This document shows, piece after piece, positions 19,541 through 27,746 of a DNA stretch of 64,000 bases. The notes below the pieces were generated by a model. It saw only the letters and a list, made by a program, of their open reading frames with translations. It ran no database searches and was not told the origin of the DNA. The position numbers and the translations under genes were made by a program. The DNA lies in contig JBDRRS010000012.1 of NCBI GenBank assembly GCA_043825615.1, positions 35,936 to 99,935 on the forward strand, in the 5' to 3' direction. The stretch comes from JBDRMV01 sp043825615 (GTDB taxonomy: Bacteria > CG03). Numbering within the stretch: position 1 is the first letter of the stretch; each line of letters begins with the position of its first letter.

Positions 19541-20448
19541 TATTGTTCTAAAATGGCCAAACCTATACCGGTCTTGCCGTAGCCATTACCGTTGTAAAGC
19601 ATGTATTTTTTACCATTATGTTCAAAAACATGAGCATAGCATATCATTTCGGAATCCCAGCCCGTGTCGGACACATCAATGCCCACCTCATTGTCCTTCC
19701 TTTCCCACCGTAACCCATCTTTAGATTCGGCATAGCCGATTCTGTAACTCTTCCCGCGATAAGAATACCACATTTTATAAATACCGTTTTCCTTGAGAAC
19801 GCAGGGGCGGGCAATAGCATATTCATCCGGCGATTTAAAATCTATACAAACAATCCCTTTTCTATCCCATATAATTCCGTCCTTAGATTCAGCATACTTG
19901 ATATGATAATAATGTTTTGGCGCGTTGTTTTCCACTGTCCATTTTATTCCGGACACATACCACATTCTCCAAATGTTATTTTCAATCAAAACGCAAGGGC
20001 TTGCCACAAAACAGGCATCATAGATGCTTCTATCCACGACAGGTCCGTCACCATATTTCTCAAACGTCCTTCCTCCATCATAACTAAGCGCCAAACCTAT
20101 AGAATTTCTAAACGGCAATGTTCCCCCAGTATTCCATCCTATATAATACAAGTACATGCAATTGCTATACTCGCATAACCACGACGCCATAGCCCCTGAC
20201 TCATCAAAAGTGCCGAACTCACCAGTTTTTATTATTGGTTCACTTGCTATACTAAAAACTTCTTCTGGCTTATTGATATTAATTTCAATGAATCCAATTT
20301 GGGATTTATTAAATATACTACGTCCACTAAAATAGATACGATATAAATCATGGTCTATCCTAAATGCAAACGGAACCGCGGCATGGAAAACCATCCATTT
20401 CAGATTCTTCGGCGGCTCAAAGATAAGACCTTTTTTTATCCACTTCAT
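19540..20448 (-). CDS. Five-bladed beta-propeller protein, GH43/GH130-like
   Basis: A 302-residue cytoplasmic-looking protein without signal peptide. Repeating blades are visible: LYRIYFSGRS, MYLYYIGWNTGG, IWRMWYVSGIKW, IYKMWYSYRGKS, KKYMLYNGNGYG, each followed by a strand such as IGYAESKDGLRWER. This is the arrangement of the GH32/43/62/68 and GH130 propellers, families of glycosidases and phosphorylases. I cannot place all catalytic acids. Such genes occur in biosynthetic glycan loci without proven role. The start lies 18 bases after the acetyltransferase stop, and the stop overlaps the wecE start. Confidence 0.7.
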   Translation of the reverse strand: MKWIKKGLIFEPPKNLKWMVFHAAVPFAFRIDHDLYRIYFSGRSIFNKSQIGFIEININKPEEVFSIASEPIIKTGEFGTFDESGAMASWLCEYSNCMYLYYIGWNTGGTLPFRNSIGLALSYDGGRTFEKYGDGPVVDRSIYDACFVASPCVLIENNIWRMWYVSGIKWTVENNAPKHYYHIKYAESKDGIIWDRKGIVCIDFKSPDEYAIARPCVLKENGIYKMWYSYRGKSYRIGYAESKDGLRWERKDNEVGIDVSDTGWDSEMICYAHVFEHNGKKYMLYNGNGYGKTGIGLAILEQ

Positions 20449-20466
20449 TTATTAAGTTTATATGCC

Positions 20467-21126
20467 CTACAATTTTATCTTATCGCTGTTTATTTTAAAA
20501 AGCGGGGTCCTCTGCGGAACATATACTCCTTTCTCAACAGTATCTTTCATAATAATCGCTCCGGCACCAATTAATGTTTCAGCTGCAATTGTAATTGAAT
20601 TACGCAAAGTCGCATTAACACCTATAAAACAATACTTACTGATATGAACATTTCCCGACACAACAACATGCGATGTAATAAAGCAGTGGTCTTCAATAAC
20701 CGAATCATGCCCTATATGGTTTCCGCTCCACAGTGTCACGTTATTTCCTATCTTCACAAAAGGCTGGATTGTGTTGTTTTCCAGAATAAAGCAGTTATCC
20801 CCCACAGGTTTGTCGCTTAGAAAAGTGCATTTGCTGCTGATGTATGATACCAACTGATAACCCTTTTCTTTCGCCATGCAAAACTTCTGCGCTCTAATTT
20901 TATTCATTTCGGCATAACTAAGAGCTATGAACATCTTATGGGTTGATGGAGAACATCTGTCTACAATAGCTTCAAAATCAATAATCGGCAATCCCATAAA
21001 ATTATCACCTGTCATATACTTGCTGTCAATGGTAAAACCAACCACTTCATGCTCGCTATCACAAGAAAAATAATGGTGCGCCAGTTTTGCAATATCGCCT
21101 GTTCCAAAAATAATTAGTTTAGCCAT
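20467..21126 (-). CDS. PglD/NeuD-type sugar O- or N-acetyltransferase
   Basis: A 219-residue protein with an N-terminal Rossmann-like PglD_N domain (KLIIFGTGDIAKLA) and a C-terminal left-handed beta-helix of hexapeptide repeats (IGNNVTLWSGNHIGHDSVIE, then further turns). The histidine in NHIGHDS is the likely general base. It would use acetyl-CoA to acetylate a nucleotide-linked amino sugar such as the WecE or PseC product, or to O-acetylate a nonulosonate. Because no PseH-type GNAT was found, it is the best local candidate for the acetylation step, but this is inference. TAATG coupling to the preceding methyltransferase. Confidence 0.85.
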   Translation of the reverse strand: MAKLIIFGTGDIAKLAHHYFSCDSEHEVVGFTIDSKYMTGDNFMGLPIIDFEAIVDRCSPSTHKMFIALSYAEMNKIRAQKFCMAKEKGYQLVSYISSKCTFLSDKPVGDNCFILENNTIQPFVKIGNNVTLWSGNHIGHDSVIEDHCFITSHVVVSGNVHISKYCFIGVNATLRNSITIAAETLIGAGAIIMKDTVEKGVYVPQRTPLFKINSDKIKL

Positions 21127-21755
21127 TATTCCTCTTTTCTCACCAGTATAGTGAACTCATATAATGGATAATCATGTAATACGGCAATCAATCTTGAGAA
21201 GTTTTTTTTGCAATAGTCAAATAAAAAAAGTGGATCTGCATAAAAAAGATTATGCCTCATAAATTCGGGGTCAGAATACTTTGTCAACATATTGAAAGCA
21301 AAGCCTTTCTTGCTTATTTCCGCTAATTTTCCGAGAGTGCGAAGCACATAATCTTTCCATGCGTCATCGCTCGTTCGCATCTTGACATTAAATATACCGC
21401 TGGCAACCGTATAATCTGTAATACTAATGTCCTTTTCATCGGAAGTAAAAGCACAATTTTTTAAACTGCCGTATTTTGCTCGAGCCGCATCAATCATGTG
21501 TACTGATATATCAAATCCATTATATTCAAATTGGTACCCTTTTTCCGCTAAATACCCTGCCAGTGCGCCATAACCGCAACCATAGTCAGTTAATGTAAAA
21601 TACTGACTCGTGTTAAAGATCTTGAGGAGTTGTTCGAATCTTAATTCCTGAGACTGCGCCGAATTCCAATCTACACCTTTTGGGAATGGGCCATAAACAT
21701 CAAGTTTTTTATCATAATATTGTTTTGTTTGAAATAAAATATCGTCAAATATCAT
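21126..21755 (-). CDS. Class I SAM-dependent methyltransferase
   Basis: A 209-residue single-domain methyltransferase: motif I LTDYGCGYGALAGYL, an acidic strand end at NGFDIS, and TVASGIFNVK as the motif IV region. I place the start at the ATG at 21755 because AAAGGT sits seven bases upstream inside the tail of the glycosyltransferase gene; an ATG at 21770 would also be in frame and overlap that gene. It stops in TAATG overlap with the acetyltransferase. Its acceptor is unknown, probably a sugar of the same glycan. Confidence 0.8.
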   Translation of the reverse strand: MIFDDILFQTKQYYDKKLDVYGPFPKGVDWNSAQSQELRFEQLLKIFNTSQYFTLTDYGCGYGALAGYLAEKGYQFEYNGFDISVHMIDAARAKYGSLKNCAFTSDEKDISITDYTVASGIFNVKMRTSDDAWKDYVLRTLGKLAEISKKGFAFNMLTKYSDPEFMRHNLFYADPLFLFDYCKKNFSRLIAVLHDYPLYEFTILVRKEE

Positions 21756-21759
21756 TTTT

Positions 21760-22680
21760 TTACCTTTCATAAATTTTTCTTATTATAGTGTACGGCCTGT
21801 CTTTGGTTTCCATAAAAACCCTTGAGAGATAAATGCCTATTAAGCCCACGCAAAAAATCGTTAATCCTCCAAAAAACCATATAGTCACAATCAGGGACGG
21901 CCAACCTGCAAGAAGCACGCCGAAAAACGCCCTCTTTATTACAAGGTATAATGCGGTTATACTGGATACAAGAAGAATTACACAGCCAAGGTAGAAGATA
22001 AATAACAAAGGTTTGTTACTGAACGACGTAATGGAATTTACCAATAAGGAAAATTTTTTTCCTATATCATAGCTGGTTGTTTTCTTATCCCTCTTCTCAA
22101 CCATTAGAGGAACCTGCTTAAATCCGGTAATAGCCCAGAGACCTGCCATAAAAACCTCGCGGTCCTTATGTTTCACCAGATTGTTGACATATCTTTTGCT
22201 CATCAAGCGGGATGTTACCAGATTTGCAGGAATAGGGTAAGTTGAAAGAATATTAATCAACCAGTAAAAAATATTTCCTGACAACTTCTCAAAAAATCTC
22301 CCCTTGCGTGACTTTTGCACACCATAAACAACATCTATATCGTCATTTTTTATGTATTCTGCATAAAAACTTTCCACAAGCTCTGGATCTTCCTCTAAAT
22401 CACAATCTATAAGAAAAACGATATCTCCCTGAGCGTGCATAAGGCCTGTCATCATTGCTTTGTGATGGCCAAAATTTCTTGAAAAATCAATAATTTTGAC
22501 CTTTGGGTCTTTTTCGTATAAGTATACGGCAATATTAAGCGAGTTATCCGGAGAGCCGTCGTTTACAAAAATTATTTCGTAATTATTGGTAATTTTTCTT
22601 GCGGAAATGCTTATTTTCTTATAGAACTCTTTTAAATCTGGTTCCGAATAGTAAAGAGTAGTAATTATTGATAATCTCAT
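21760..22680 (-). CDS. Family 2 glycosyltransferase with C-terminal membrane helices (ArnC/GtrB-like)
   Basis: A 306-residue GT-A enzyme. LSIITTLYYSE starts the fold, FVNDGSPDNSL and FLIDCDLEEDPEL (D-x-D near residue 94) bind the nucleotide and metal. Two hydrophobic helices follow (LFIFYLGCVILLVSSI and SLIVTIWFFGGLTIFCVGLI), the layout of polyprenyl-phosphate glycosyltransferases such as ArnC and GtrB. It probably loads a sugar onto undecaprenyl phosphate at the inner face of the membrane, giving the donor that a GT-C enzyme (candidate at 15.4-17.6 kb) would use. ATG at 22680, one base after the WbqC stop. Confidence 0.88.
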   Translation of the reverse strand: MRLSIITTLYYSEPDLKEFYKKISISARKITNNYEIIFVNDGSPDNSLNIAVYLYEKDPKVKIIDFSRNFGHHKAMMTGLMHAQGDIVFLIDCDLEEDPELVESFYAEYIKNDDIDVVYGVQKSRKGRFFEKLSGNIFYWLINILSTYPIPANLVTSRLMSKRYVNNLVKHKDREVFMAGLWAITGFKQVPLMVEKRDKKTTSYDIGKKFSLLVNSITSFSNKPLLFIFYLGCVILLVSSITALYLVIKRAFFGVLLAGWPSLIVTIWFFGGLTIFCVGLIGIYLSRVFMETKDRPYTIIRKIYER

Positions 22681-22681
22681 C

Positions 22682-23383
22682 TTAATTCTTAAAACTCCTC
22701 ATAAACTTTGCAGCATTAGGACCCTCATTAAAAATTAAATCAATAATACTTACATTATGTTCAAACGGTGGATATAATTGATTATATTCTTGGTAGTCTG
22801 AATAATCAAACCAGGTTAATTTAATTTTTTCCTGCTTAAAAAGTTCTTCCTCAATATAATCTTTTGCTGCTGTACCGGAAATATATTCTGTTGCTCCCAC
22901 TTTTTTACAAATATGTAATAACGCCTTAGTTTTGCATTCTGTTTTTTCGTAATCATTTAACCAAGATATTTGAGTAGCAATATTAAGTATTTTGTTGATA
23001 ACTTTGATAAACTTATAATTGATTTGACTTAGATATTTTTCGTTACTGCTCAAATATAAATCCTCGAACAACTTTTTATAATCTTTAAAATATTTTGCTT
23101 TTGAATAATTTTGCAATATCTTATTCCAGTGTCTTTTGCCCCAATCTTTCTGAGCAATTTTTGTTTCATTGATTTTTTGAAAGTATTTACCTTTTACTTC
23201 CACAGGTATCGTAAGCCATCTTAAACCTTCCGGGGTTTTTATTTTATTTCTATTTCTCCAATCTCTTTGTGTATATTGCACATTATCATATAAAATAAAT
23301 TCATTCACCCTATTTATAATATCAAAATATCCCTTCCACGGGATATAATTTGATTGTATAATTGCTATTTTTTTGTCTTTCAT
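22682..23383 (-). CDS. WbqC family protein
   Basis: A 233-residue protein with the WbqC signature near the N-terminus: IAIIQSNYIPWKGYFDII and FILYDNVQYTQRDWRNRNKI, followed by LTIPV. WbqC proteins occur in O-antigen and amino-sugar loci beside WecE-, PseC- or QdtB-type transaminases and are thought to acylate or transfer to amino sugars, but their reaction is not well established. Neighbours are the NeuB-like synthase (38 bases upstream) and the GT2. It is AT-rich with many lysines, unlike pseB/pseC, suggesting a different origin. Confidence 0.85.
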   Translation of the reverse strand: MKDKKIAIIQSNYIPWKGYFDIINRVNEFILYDNVQYTQRDWRNRNKIKTPEGLRWLTIPVEVKGKYFQKINETKIAQKDWGKRHWNKILQNYSKAKYFKDYKKLFEDLYLSSNEKYLSQINYKFIKVINKILNIATQISWLNDYEKTECKTKALLHICKKVGATEYISGTAAKDYIEEELFKQEKIKLTWFDYSDYQEYNQLYPPFEHNVSIIDLIFNEGPNAAKFMRSFKN

Positions 23384-23421
23384 TCTAAAATTAATATCCT
23401 TTATATTTTATATTTGAATAA

Positions 23422-24279
23422 TTACTTTCTGATCTTTAATATCGGCCTTAACCCGTCTTTAGTATCAGCCCTCCATTCTCTTTCAGCTAACTCAATTCCA
23501 GCGGGTTCTTTTAAACCCGTACCGTCAGCAGTAAAACTTTCTCTTATGTCTTTTATAACCGCGCCGATTTTATGAGGCAGCCAGCAGTGCCCCGATTTAA
23601 ATTCCTCGCCTTCTCCGTCCAGATCCAGATGAAACTCTACAATCCGCGCCTGCCATCTGCACACGGCTCGCCATATAACATTTTCTTTAACCGTATGATC
23701 GGACCAGCCGACGGGACAATTAAATTTATCGGCGAGTGTCTTTATCGCCGCTAAATTACAGTCTTTGACCGGAACAGGGTAAGACGAAACACAATGAAGA
23801 AGAGACATGTCTTCACAGCCCGAATCCCGCAAGACCCGCACCGCTTTTTCAACCTCTTTTAACGTGGCCATGCCCGTTGATAGAATAATCGGTTTCCCCG
23901 TTTTCGCGCATTTCTTCAGCAAATCATCCCACAGCAATTCGTAAGATGCTATTTTATAAAAATCTACATACGGCAATAATTCATCCACAGCATCCAGATA
24001 GAAAGGAGTGCATGAAAACTCTATACCTTCGTTTTTACATGCCTGGGCTAATTCGGGCAGAAAAGCGACGGGAAGCTCCCATTGCTTTCTTTTCTGAATT
24101 TCTTTGTTTTTTTTGACAATTTCCGGCGCGAAAAGTTTATCTATTTTGAATAATTGAAATTTTACCGCATCGCAGCCTATTTCCGCCGCTGTTTTAATAA
24201 ACCTTAAGCATCTTTTCAAATCCCGATTATGATTGCTTGAAACTTCGGCTATAAATTTTACAGAATTTTTATTTCGCAT
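23422..24279 (-). CDS. NeuB-family sialic/nonulosonic acid synthase lacking the SAF domain
   Basis: A 285-residue TIM barrel. IAEVSSNHNRDLKRC, AVKFQLFK, FSCTPFYLDAVDEL, KIASYELLWDDLL, ILSTGMATLKEVE and VGWSDHT are successive NeuB core motifs; the histidines of SDHT and EFHLDLDG are the metal ligands. The family condenses PEP with a 6-deoxy or N-acyl hexosamine to a 3-deoxy-nonulosonate. Usual members have ~345 residues with a C-terminal SAF/antifreeze-like domain; here the protein ends after WRADTKDGLRPIL with no SAF partner next door. The start overlaps the pseC end by 11 bases. PseI-like function is likely from context; the exact product is uncertain. Confidence 0.83.
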   Translation of the reverse strand: MRNKNSVKFIAEVSSNHNRDLKRCLRFIKTAAEIGCDAVKFQLFKIDKLFAPEIVKKNKEIQKRKQWELPVAFLPELAQACKNEGIEFSCTPFYLDAVDELLPYVDFYKIASYELLWDDLLKKCAKTGKPIILSTGMATLKEVEKAVRVLRDSGCEDMSLLHCVSSYPVPVKDCNLAAIKTLADKFNCPVGWSDHTVKENVIWRAVCRWQARIVEFHLDLDGEGEEFKSGHCWLPHKIGAVIKDIRESFTADGTGLKEPAGIELAEREWRADTKDGLRPILKIRK

Positions 24280-25438
24280 TTTTCAGAACAATCCTCCTGA
24301 AAACTTTTATCACATAATTCTGCGATTTCTTATCCAGTGATGGAAAAATGGGCAGACTGATACATTCTCCGTAATATTTTTCTGCGTTTTTTAGGAAAAC
24401 ATTTTTACAAATATACTTTTTATAATACGGTTGTTGGTGTATCGGGATGTAATGCACTTGTGGGAATATTCCGGCTTTATTTAAATTTGCGAATAGTTCT
24501 TTTCTGTTAATTTTCAGTTTTTCAAATTTTACGCGCAGCACATACAAATGCCATGAATGTTTTTTATCCTTCTTGGTATATTCGGGCAATCCGACAAATT
24601 TACTAATCTCTCTAAATGCTTCATTATATCTTCCGGCAATTTGCCGCCGCCGGGCTACGAATTTATCTATTTTTTCAAGCTGGCTGATTCCCAAAGCGCA
24701 TTGAAAATCCGTAATCCGGTAATTAAAACCCAAATCCCTCATTTCATAATACCACTGACCTTTTTTTGCCGTGGAACTGTCTTTGTAAATTCCGTGGGTT
24801 TTTAACGCTTTTAATTTTCTATAAAGTTTTTGACTGTTTGTGGTAATAGCTCCGCCCTCACCCGTCGTGATATGCTTAACCGGATGAAAACTGAAAACCG
24901 TCATATCGGAATATCTGCAATTTCCAACTTTTTCCCATTGTCCGTTGATTTTATACTCGGCACCCAAAGCATGACAGGCATCCTCAATAATCATAATCTT
25001 ATTTTTTTCAGCTATAAAGAATATTTCCTTCATGTCACAAGGGCACCCCGCGAAATGGACAGGAACAATCGCTTTTGTTTTATTTACGATTTTGCTTTTT
25101 ATCTTTTCGGGAGAAATGTTTGCGCTATCATAATCAATATCGGCAAATATCGGTTTCGCTCCCACATATAAAGCGGCATTCGCCGTTGACAGAAAAGTAA
25201 TCGGCGTCGTTATAATCTCATCACCTTTTCCAAAGCCCGCCGCGAGATAAGCCAAATGAAGCGCCGCTGTGCCTGATGAAACGGCAACCGCATATTTCGC
25301 GCCGCAGAATTTCGCAAGTTTTGTCTCAAATCCCTCAATTTTAGGACCTTGCGTAAGCCAGTCAGAGCTCAAAACCGCCATTACCGCCTTTATGTCCTCT
25401 TTGTCTATGTGCTGTTTTCCGTAAGGAATTTTATTCAT
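24269..25438 (-). CDS. pseC: UDP-4-amino-4,6-dideoxy-N-acetyl-L-altrosamine transaminase
   Basis: A 389-residue DegT-family aminotransferase. IPYGKQHIDKEDIKAV and SSDWLTQGPKIEGFE are diagnostic of PseC; AVAVSSGTAALHLAYLA, IIEDACHALGAEY (D153) and FHPVKHITTGEGGA (PLP lysine K188) follow. It aminates the 4-keto product of PseB with glutamate. I start it at ATG 25438, which overlaps the pseB stop (TGATG); an upstream start at 25489 would add 17 residues without family similarity. Tightly paired with pseB as in Helicobacter and Campylobacter. Confidence 0.92.
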   Translation of the reverse strand: MNKIPYGKQHIDKEDIKAVMAVLSSDWLTQGPKIEGFETKLAKFCGAKYAVAVSSGTAALHLAYLAAGFGKGDEIITTPITFLSTANAALYVGAKPIFADIDYDSANISPEKIKSKIVNKTKAIVPVHFAGCPCDMKEIFFIAEKNKIMIIEDACHALGAEYKINGQWEKVGNCRYSDMTVFSFHPVKHITTGEGGAITTNSQKLYRKLKALKTHGIYKDSSTAKKGQWYYEMRDLGFNYRITDFQCALGISQLEKIDKFVARRRQIAGRYNEAFREISKFVGLPEYTKKDKKHSWHLYVLRVKFEKLKINRKELFANLNKAGIFPQVHYIPIHQQPYYKKYICKNVFLKNAEKYYGECISLPIFPSLDKKSQNYVIKVFRRIVLKNAK

Positions 25439-26421
25439 CAATATTTTTCTTTCTTTGCCATGGCTTTTAAATCGTTTACCGTCAGCCATTTCGTATTGTT
25501 ATCGCTTCTGTAACCTTTAAACCCAATTCCTAAATATTTGCCTTCTTTCGCCTTCTTTTTCAACCGTTTCACAACCCGCGCATATATCGCATATTTATCT
25601 TTAAATTCATAACTGAATGGTCCATCGTCCTCACTTAGAAGCGTTTCATTCAGTTTCTCACCGGGACGAATTCCTATTATATCCTGCCGGCAGTCAGGAC
25701 AGATGGCTTTAGCGAGGTCCGTTACTTTCATGCTAGGAATTTTGGGGATAAAAATCTCTCCGCCTACCATATCTTTCAGACATGATAACACAAAATTAAC
25801 ACCCTGTTCCAAAGTTATCCAGAATCGTGTCATTCGCTCATCAGTAATAGGCACTACCCTTTTCTTTCTGCATTCCTTAAAAAACGGCACGACACTGCCC
25901 CTCGAACCAAAAACATTGCCATACCTGACAACACTGAACTTTGTTCCCCGCGGTGAATAATTATTCGCCGCAACAAACATTTTCTCTGCGCAAAGCTTTG
26001 TCGCTCCGTAAAGATTAATAGGATTCGCCGCCTTATCTGTACTGAGAGCAATAACTTTTTTGACACCGTTGTCTATCGCAACATTTATAACATTTTCCGC
26101 ACCCATTATATTTGTCTTTACCGCCTCAAACGGATTGTACTCCGCCGTCGGCACAATTTTCAAAGCCGCAGCATGAATAACAATATCAACGCCGTTAAAT
26201 GCCCGATGCAGCCTGTCGGCATCTCTGACATTCCCTACAAAATACCTTAAATTCCTGTATTTAGCATCACTAAATTCCTTTCTCATTTCATATTGCTTCA
26301 TTTCATCCCTGCTGAATATTATCAATTTCTTTGGTTTATATTTCCTAAGAACTATTTCTGTAAATTTCTTACCGAATGAACCTGTTCCCCCTGTTATCAA
26401 AATGACTTTACCATTTAACAC
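25438..26421 (-). CDS. pseB: UDP-N-acetylglucosamine 4,6-dehydratase (inverting)
   Basis: A 327-residue SDR of the FlaA1/PseB type. GGTGSFG at 11-17 binds NADP; HAAALKIVP, ALSTDKAANPINLYGATK (S-x-D-K with K130; Y138 and K142) form the active site. It converts UDP-GlcNAc to UDP-2-acetamido-2,6-dideoxy-L-arabino-hexos-4-ulose, the first step of pseudaminic acid synthesis. Start is GTG at 26421 with AGGAGG six bases away. That ribosome-binding site lies inside the 3' end of the AlbA_2 remnant, which overlaps the pseB start by seven bases. Confidence 0.93.
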   Translation of the reverse strand: MLNGKVILITGGTGSFGKKFTEIVLRKYKPKKLIIFSRDEMKQYEMRKEFSDAKYRNLRYFVGNVRDADRLHRAFNGVDIVIHAAALKIVPTAEYNPFEAVKTNIMGAENVINVAIDNGVKKVIALSTDKAANPINLYGATKLCAEKMFVAANNYSPRGTKFSVVRYGNVFGSRGSVVPFFKECRKKRVVPITDERMTRFWITLEQGVNFVLSCLKDMVGGEIFIPKIPSMKVTDLAKAICPDCRQDIIGIRPGEKLNETLLSEDDGPFSYEFKDKYAIYARVVKRLKKKAKEGKYLGIGFKGYRSDNNTKWLTVNDLKAMAKKEKY

Positions 26422-26648
26422 AATATCCTCCTCTTTTTTACAAACTGCGACTCAAAACTTCCACTATCCTGACTGCCAATTTTTACACCGGACATTTTGT
26501 CCGAATCAGAAATGTCTATAACTATTTTCCCGACGCGGGTACTGCCGAAAGCGGCGATTGTCTTGATTATTTCTTTCCATTCGCCGGCGGATTTTTTAAA
26601 TTCCAGCGTTTCCGATTCGCCTTGTAAAACCAGTTTTCTCAAATCCAT
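26415..26648 (-). pseudogene. AlbA_2/Schlafen-type domain remnant
   Basis: A 77-codon frame. Residues 1-58 (GESETLEFKKSAGEWKEIIK, then VGKIVIDISDSDKMSGVKIG) match the start of AlbA_2 putative DNA-binding domains of ATP-binding regulators, whose full proteins have about 400 residues or more. After KIG the sequence is unrelated and ends in KKRRIL, encoded by the pseB ribosome-binding site. The rest of the gene is absent. The remnant fills the 230-base gap between fcl and pseB, so it probably marks an old insertion or recombination junction. A small functional protein cannot be excluded. Confidence 0.65.
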
Positions 26649-26651
26649 TTT

Positions 26652-27728
26652 TTATTTCTTCGGGACTTCCAACTCCCGCACATAGTTTTCATAGTACATT
26701 TTCAGGCCGGTTTCAATATTTATGCGGCTCTGCCAGCCGAGATTTTTCAGTTGTGATACATCCAAAAGTTTGCGCGGAGTGCCGTCGAGTTTCGAGAGGT
26801 CTTTTTTTATTTTCCCTTTGAAACCGACCACGTTTTTTATTATTTCGGCATATTCGGCTATTGTTTTATCCCGCCCGCAGCCGATGTTTACGAATTCACC
26901 GATTTCCTTACAGCCGTATTTTCCCATAAGAAAAACACACGCATCGGCGAGGTCGTCGGAATATAGAAACTCTCTGTAAGGTTTCCCTGTTCCCCAAATC
27001 GTAACATAATCTTTCGTTATGCCTGTTTCCCCTAATATCCCATCAATGGAGTTTCTGTCGGTTATGTCTATTCGCTCGTCGCGGCCGCTTCCGAGCGGAT
27101 ACTTTTTTATATCAGCCGCTATCGCGTCGTAATTCTCATCTGAAAGCATTTTTGCAAGATGAAATTTTCTTATCAGCATGGGGAGTACATGCGCTGTTTC
27201 CAGATTGAAGTTATCATTTGGACCGTAAAGATTTGTCGGCATCACGGAAATATAATCCGTACCATACTGCTCATTATAATGTCTGCACAACTTAATCGCG
27301 GCTATTTTTGCTACGGCATACGGCTCGTTTGTGGGTTCCAGCAAACCTGTCAATAAATACTCTTCTTTCAAGGGCTGGGGAGCAAGTTTCGGATATATGC
27401 ACGATGAACCGAGATTTAAAAGTTTTTTAACGCCGTATTTATACGCCGAATTTATCACATTCGCGGCAATCATTATGTTTTCATAAATGAACTGCGCCGT
27501 ATATGTGCTGTTGGCGAGGATTCCGCCGACTTTTGCGGCGGCAAGAAAAACATATTCCGGTTTTTCTCTTTCAAAAAAACTCTCCACTTCCGCCTGTCTG
27601 GTAAGGTCCAATTCTTCAAAATTACGGTGAACAAGATTGATATACCCCTTGCCTTTTAAATTCCTTACGAGCGCGGTGCCCACAAGCCCCGTATGGCCTG
27701 CTATATAAATTTTTGAGTTCTTATTCAC
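26652..27728 (-). CDS. fcl: GDP-L-fucose synthase
   Basis: A 358-residue NAD(P)-dependent epimerase/reductase. GHTGLVGTALVR (G11-R22) binds NADPH; FLAAAKVGGILANS, LGSSCIYPKLAPQP, YAVAKIAAIKLC (Y-x-x-x-K) and MPTNLYGPNDNF are GDP-fucose synthase hallmarks. It makes GDP-L-fucose from the 4-keto product of Gmd by 3,5-epimerisation and 4-reduction. It is longer than E. coli Fcl (321) because of a lysine/aspartate-rich insertion after residue ~190, common in many phyla. Start is GTG at 27728 with AAAGG seven bases upstream. It follows gmd by 18 bases. Confidence 0.94.
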   Translation of the reverse strand: MNKNSKIYIAGHTGLVGTALVRNLKGKGYINLVHRNFEELDLTRQAEVESFFEREKPEYVFLAAAKVGGILANSTYTAQFIYENIMIAANVINSAYKYGVKKLLNLGSSCIYPKLAPQPLKEEYLLTGLLEPTNEPYAVAKIAAIKLCRHYNEQYGTDYISVMPTNLYGPNDNFNLETAHVLPMLIRKFHLAKMLSDENYDAIAADIKKYPLGSGRDERIDITDRNSIDGILGETGITKDYVTIWGTGKPYREFLYSDDLADACVFLMGKYGCKEIGEFVNIGCGRDKTIAEYAEIIKNVVGFKGKIKKDLSKLDGTPRKLLDVSQLKNLGWQSRINIETGLKMYYENYVRELEVPKK

Positions 27729-27746
27729 AATTTACCTTTCATCTTT

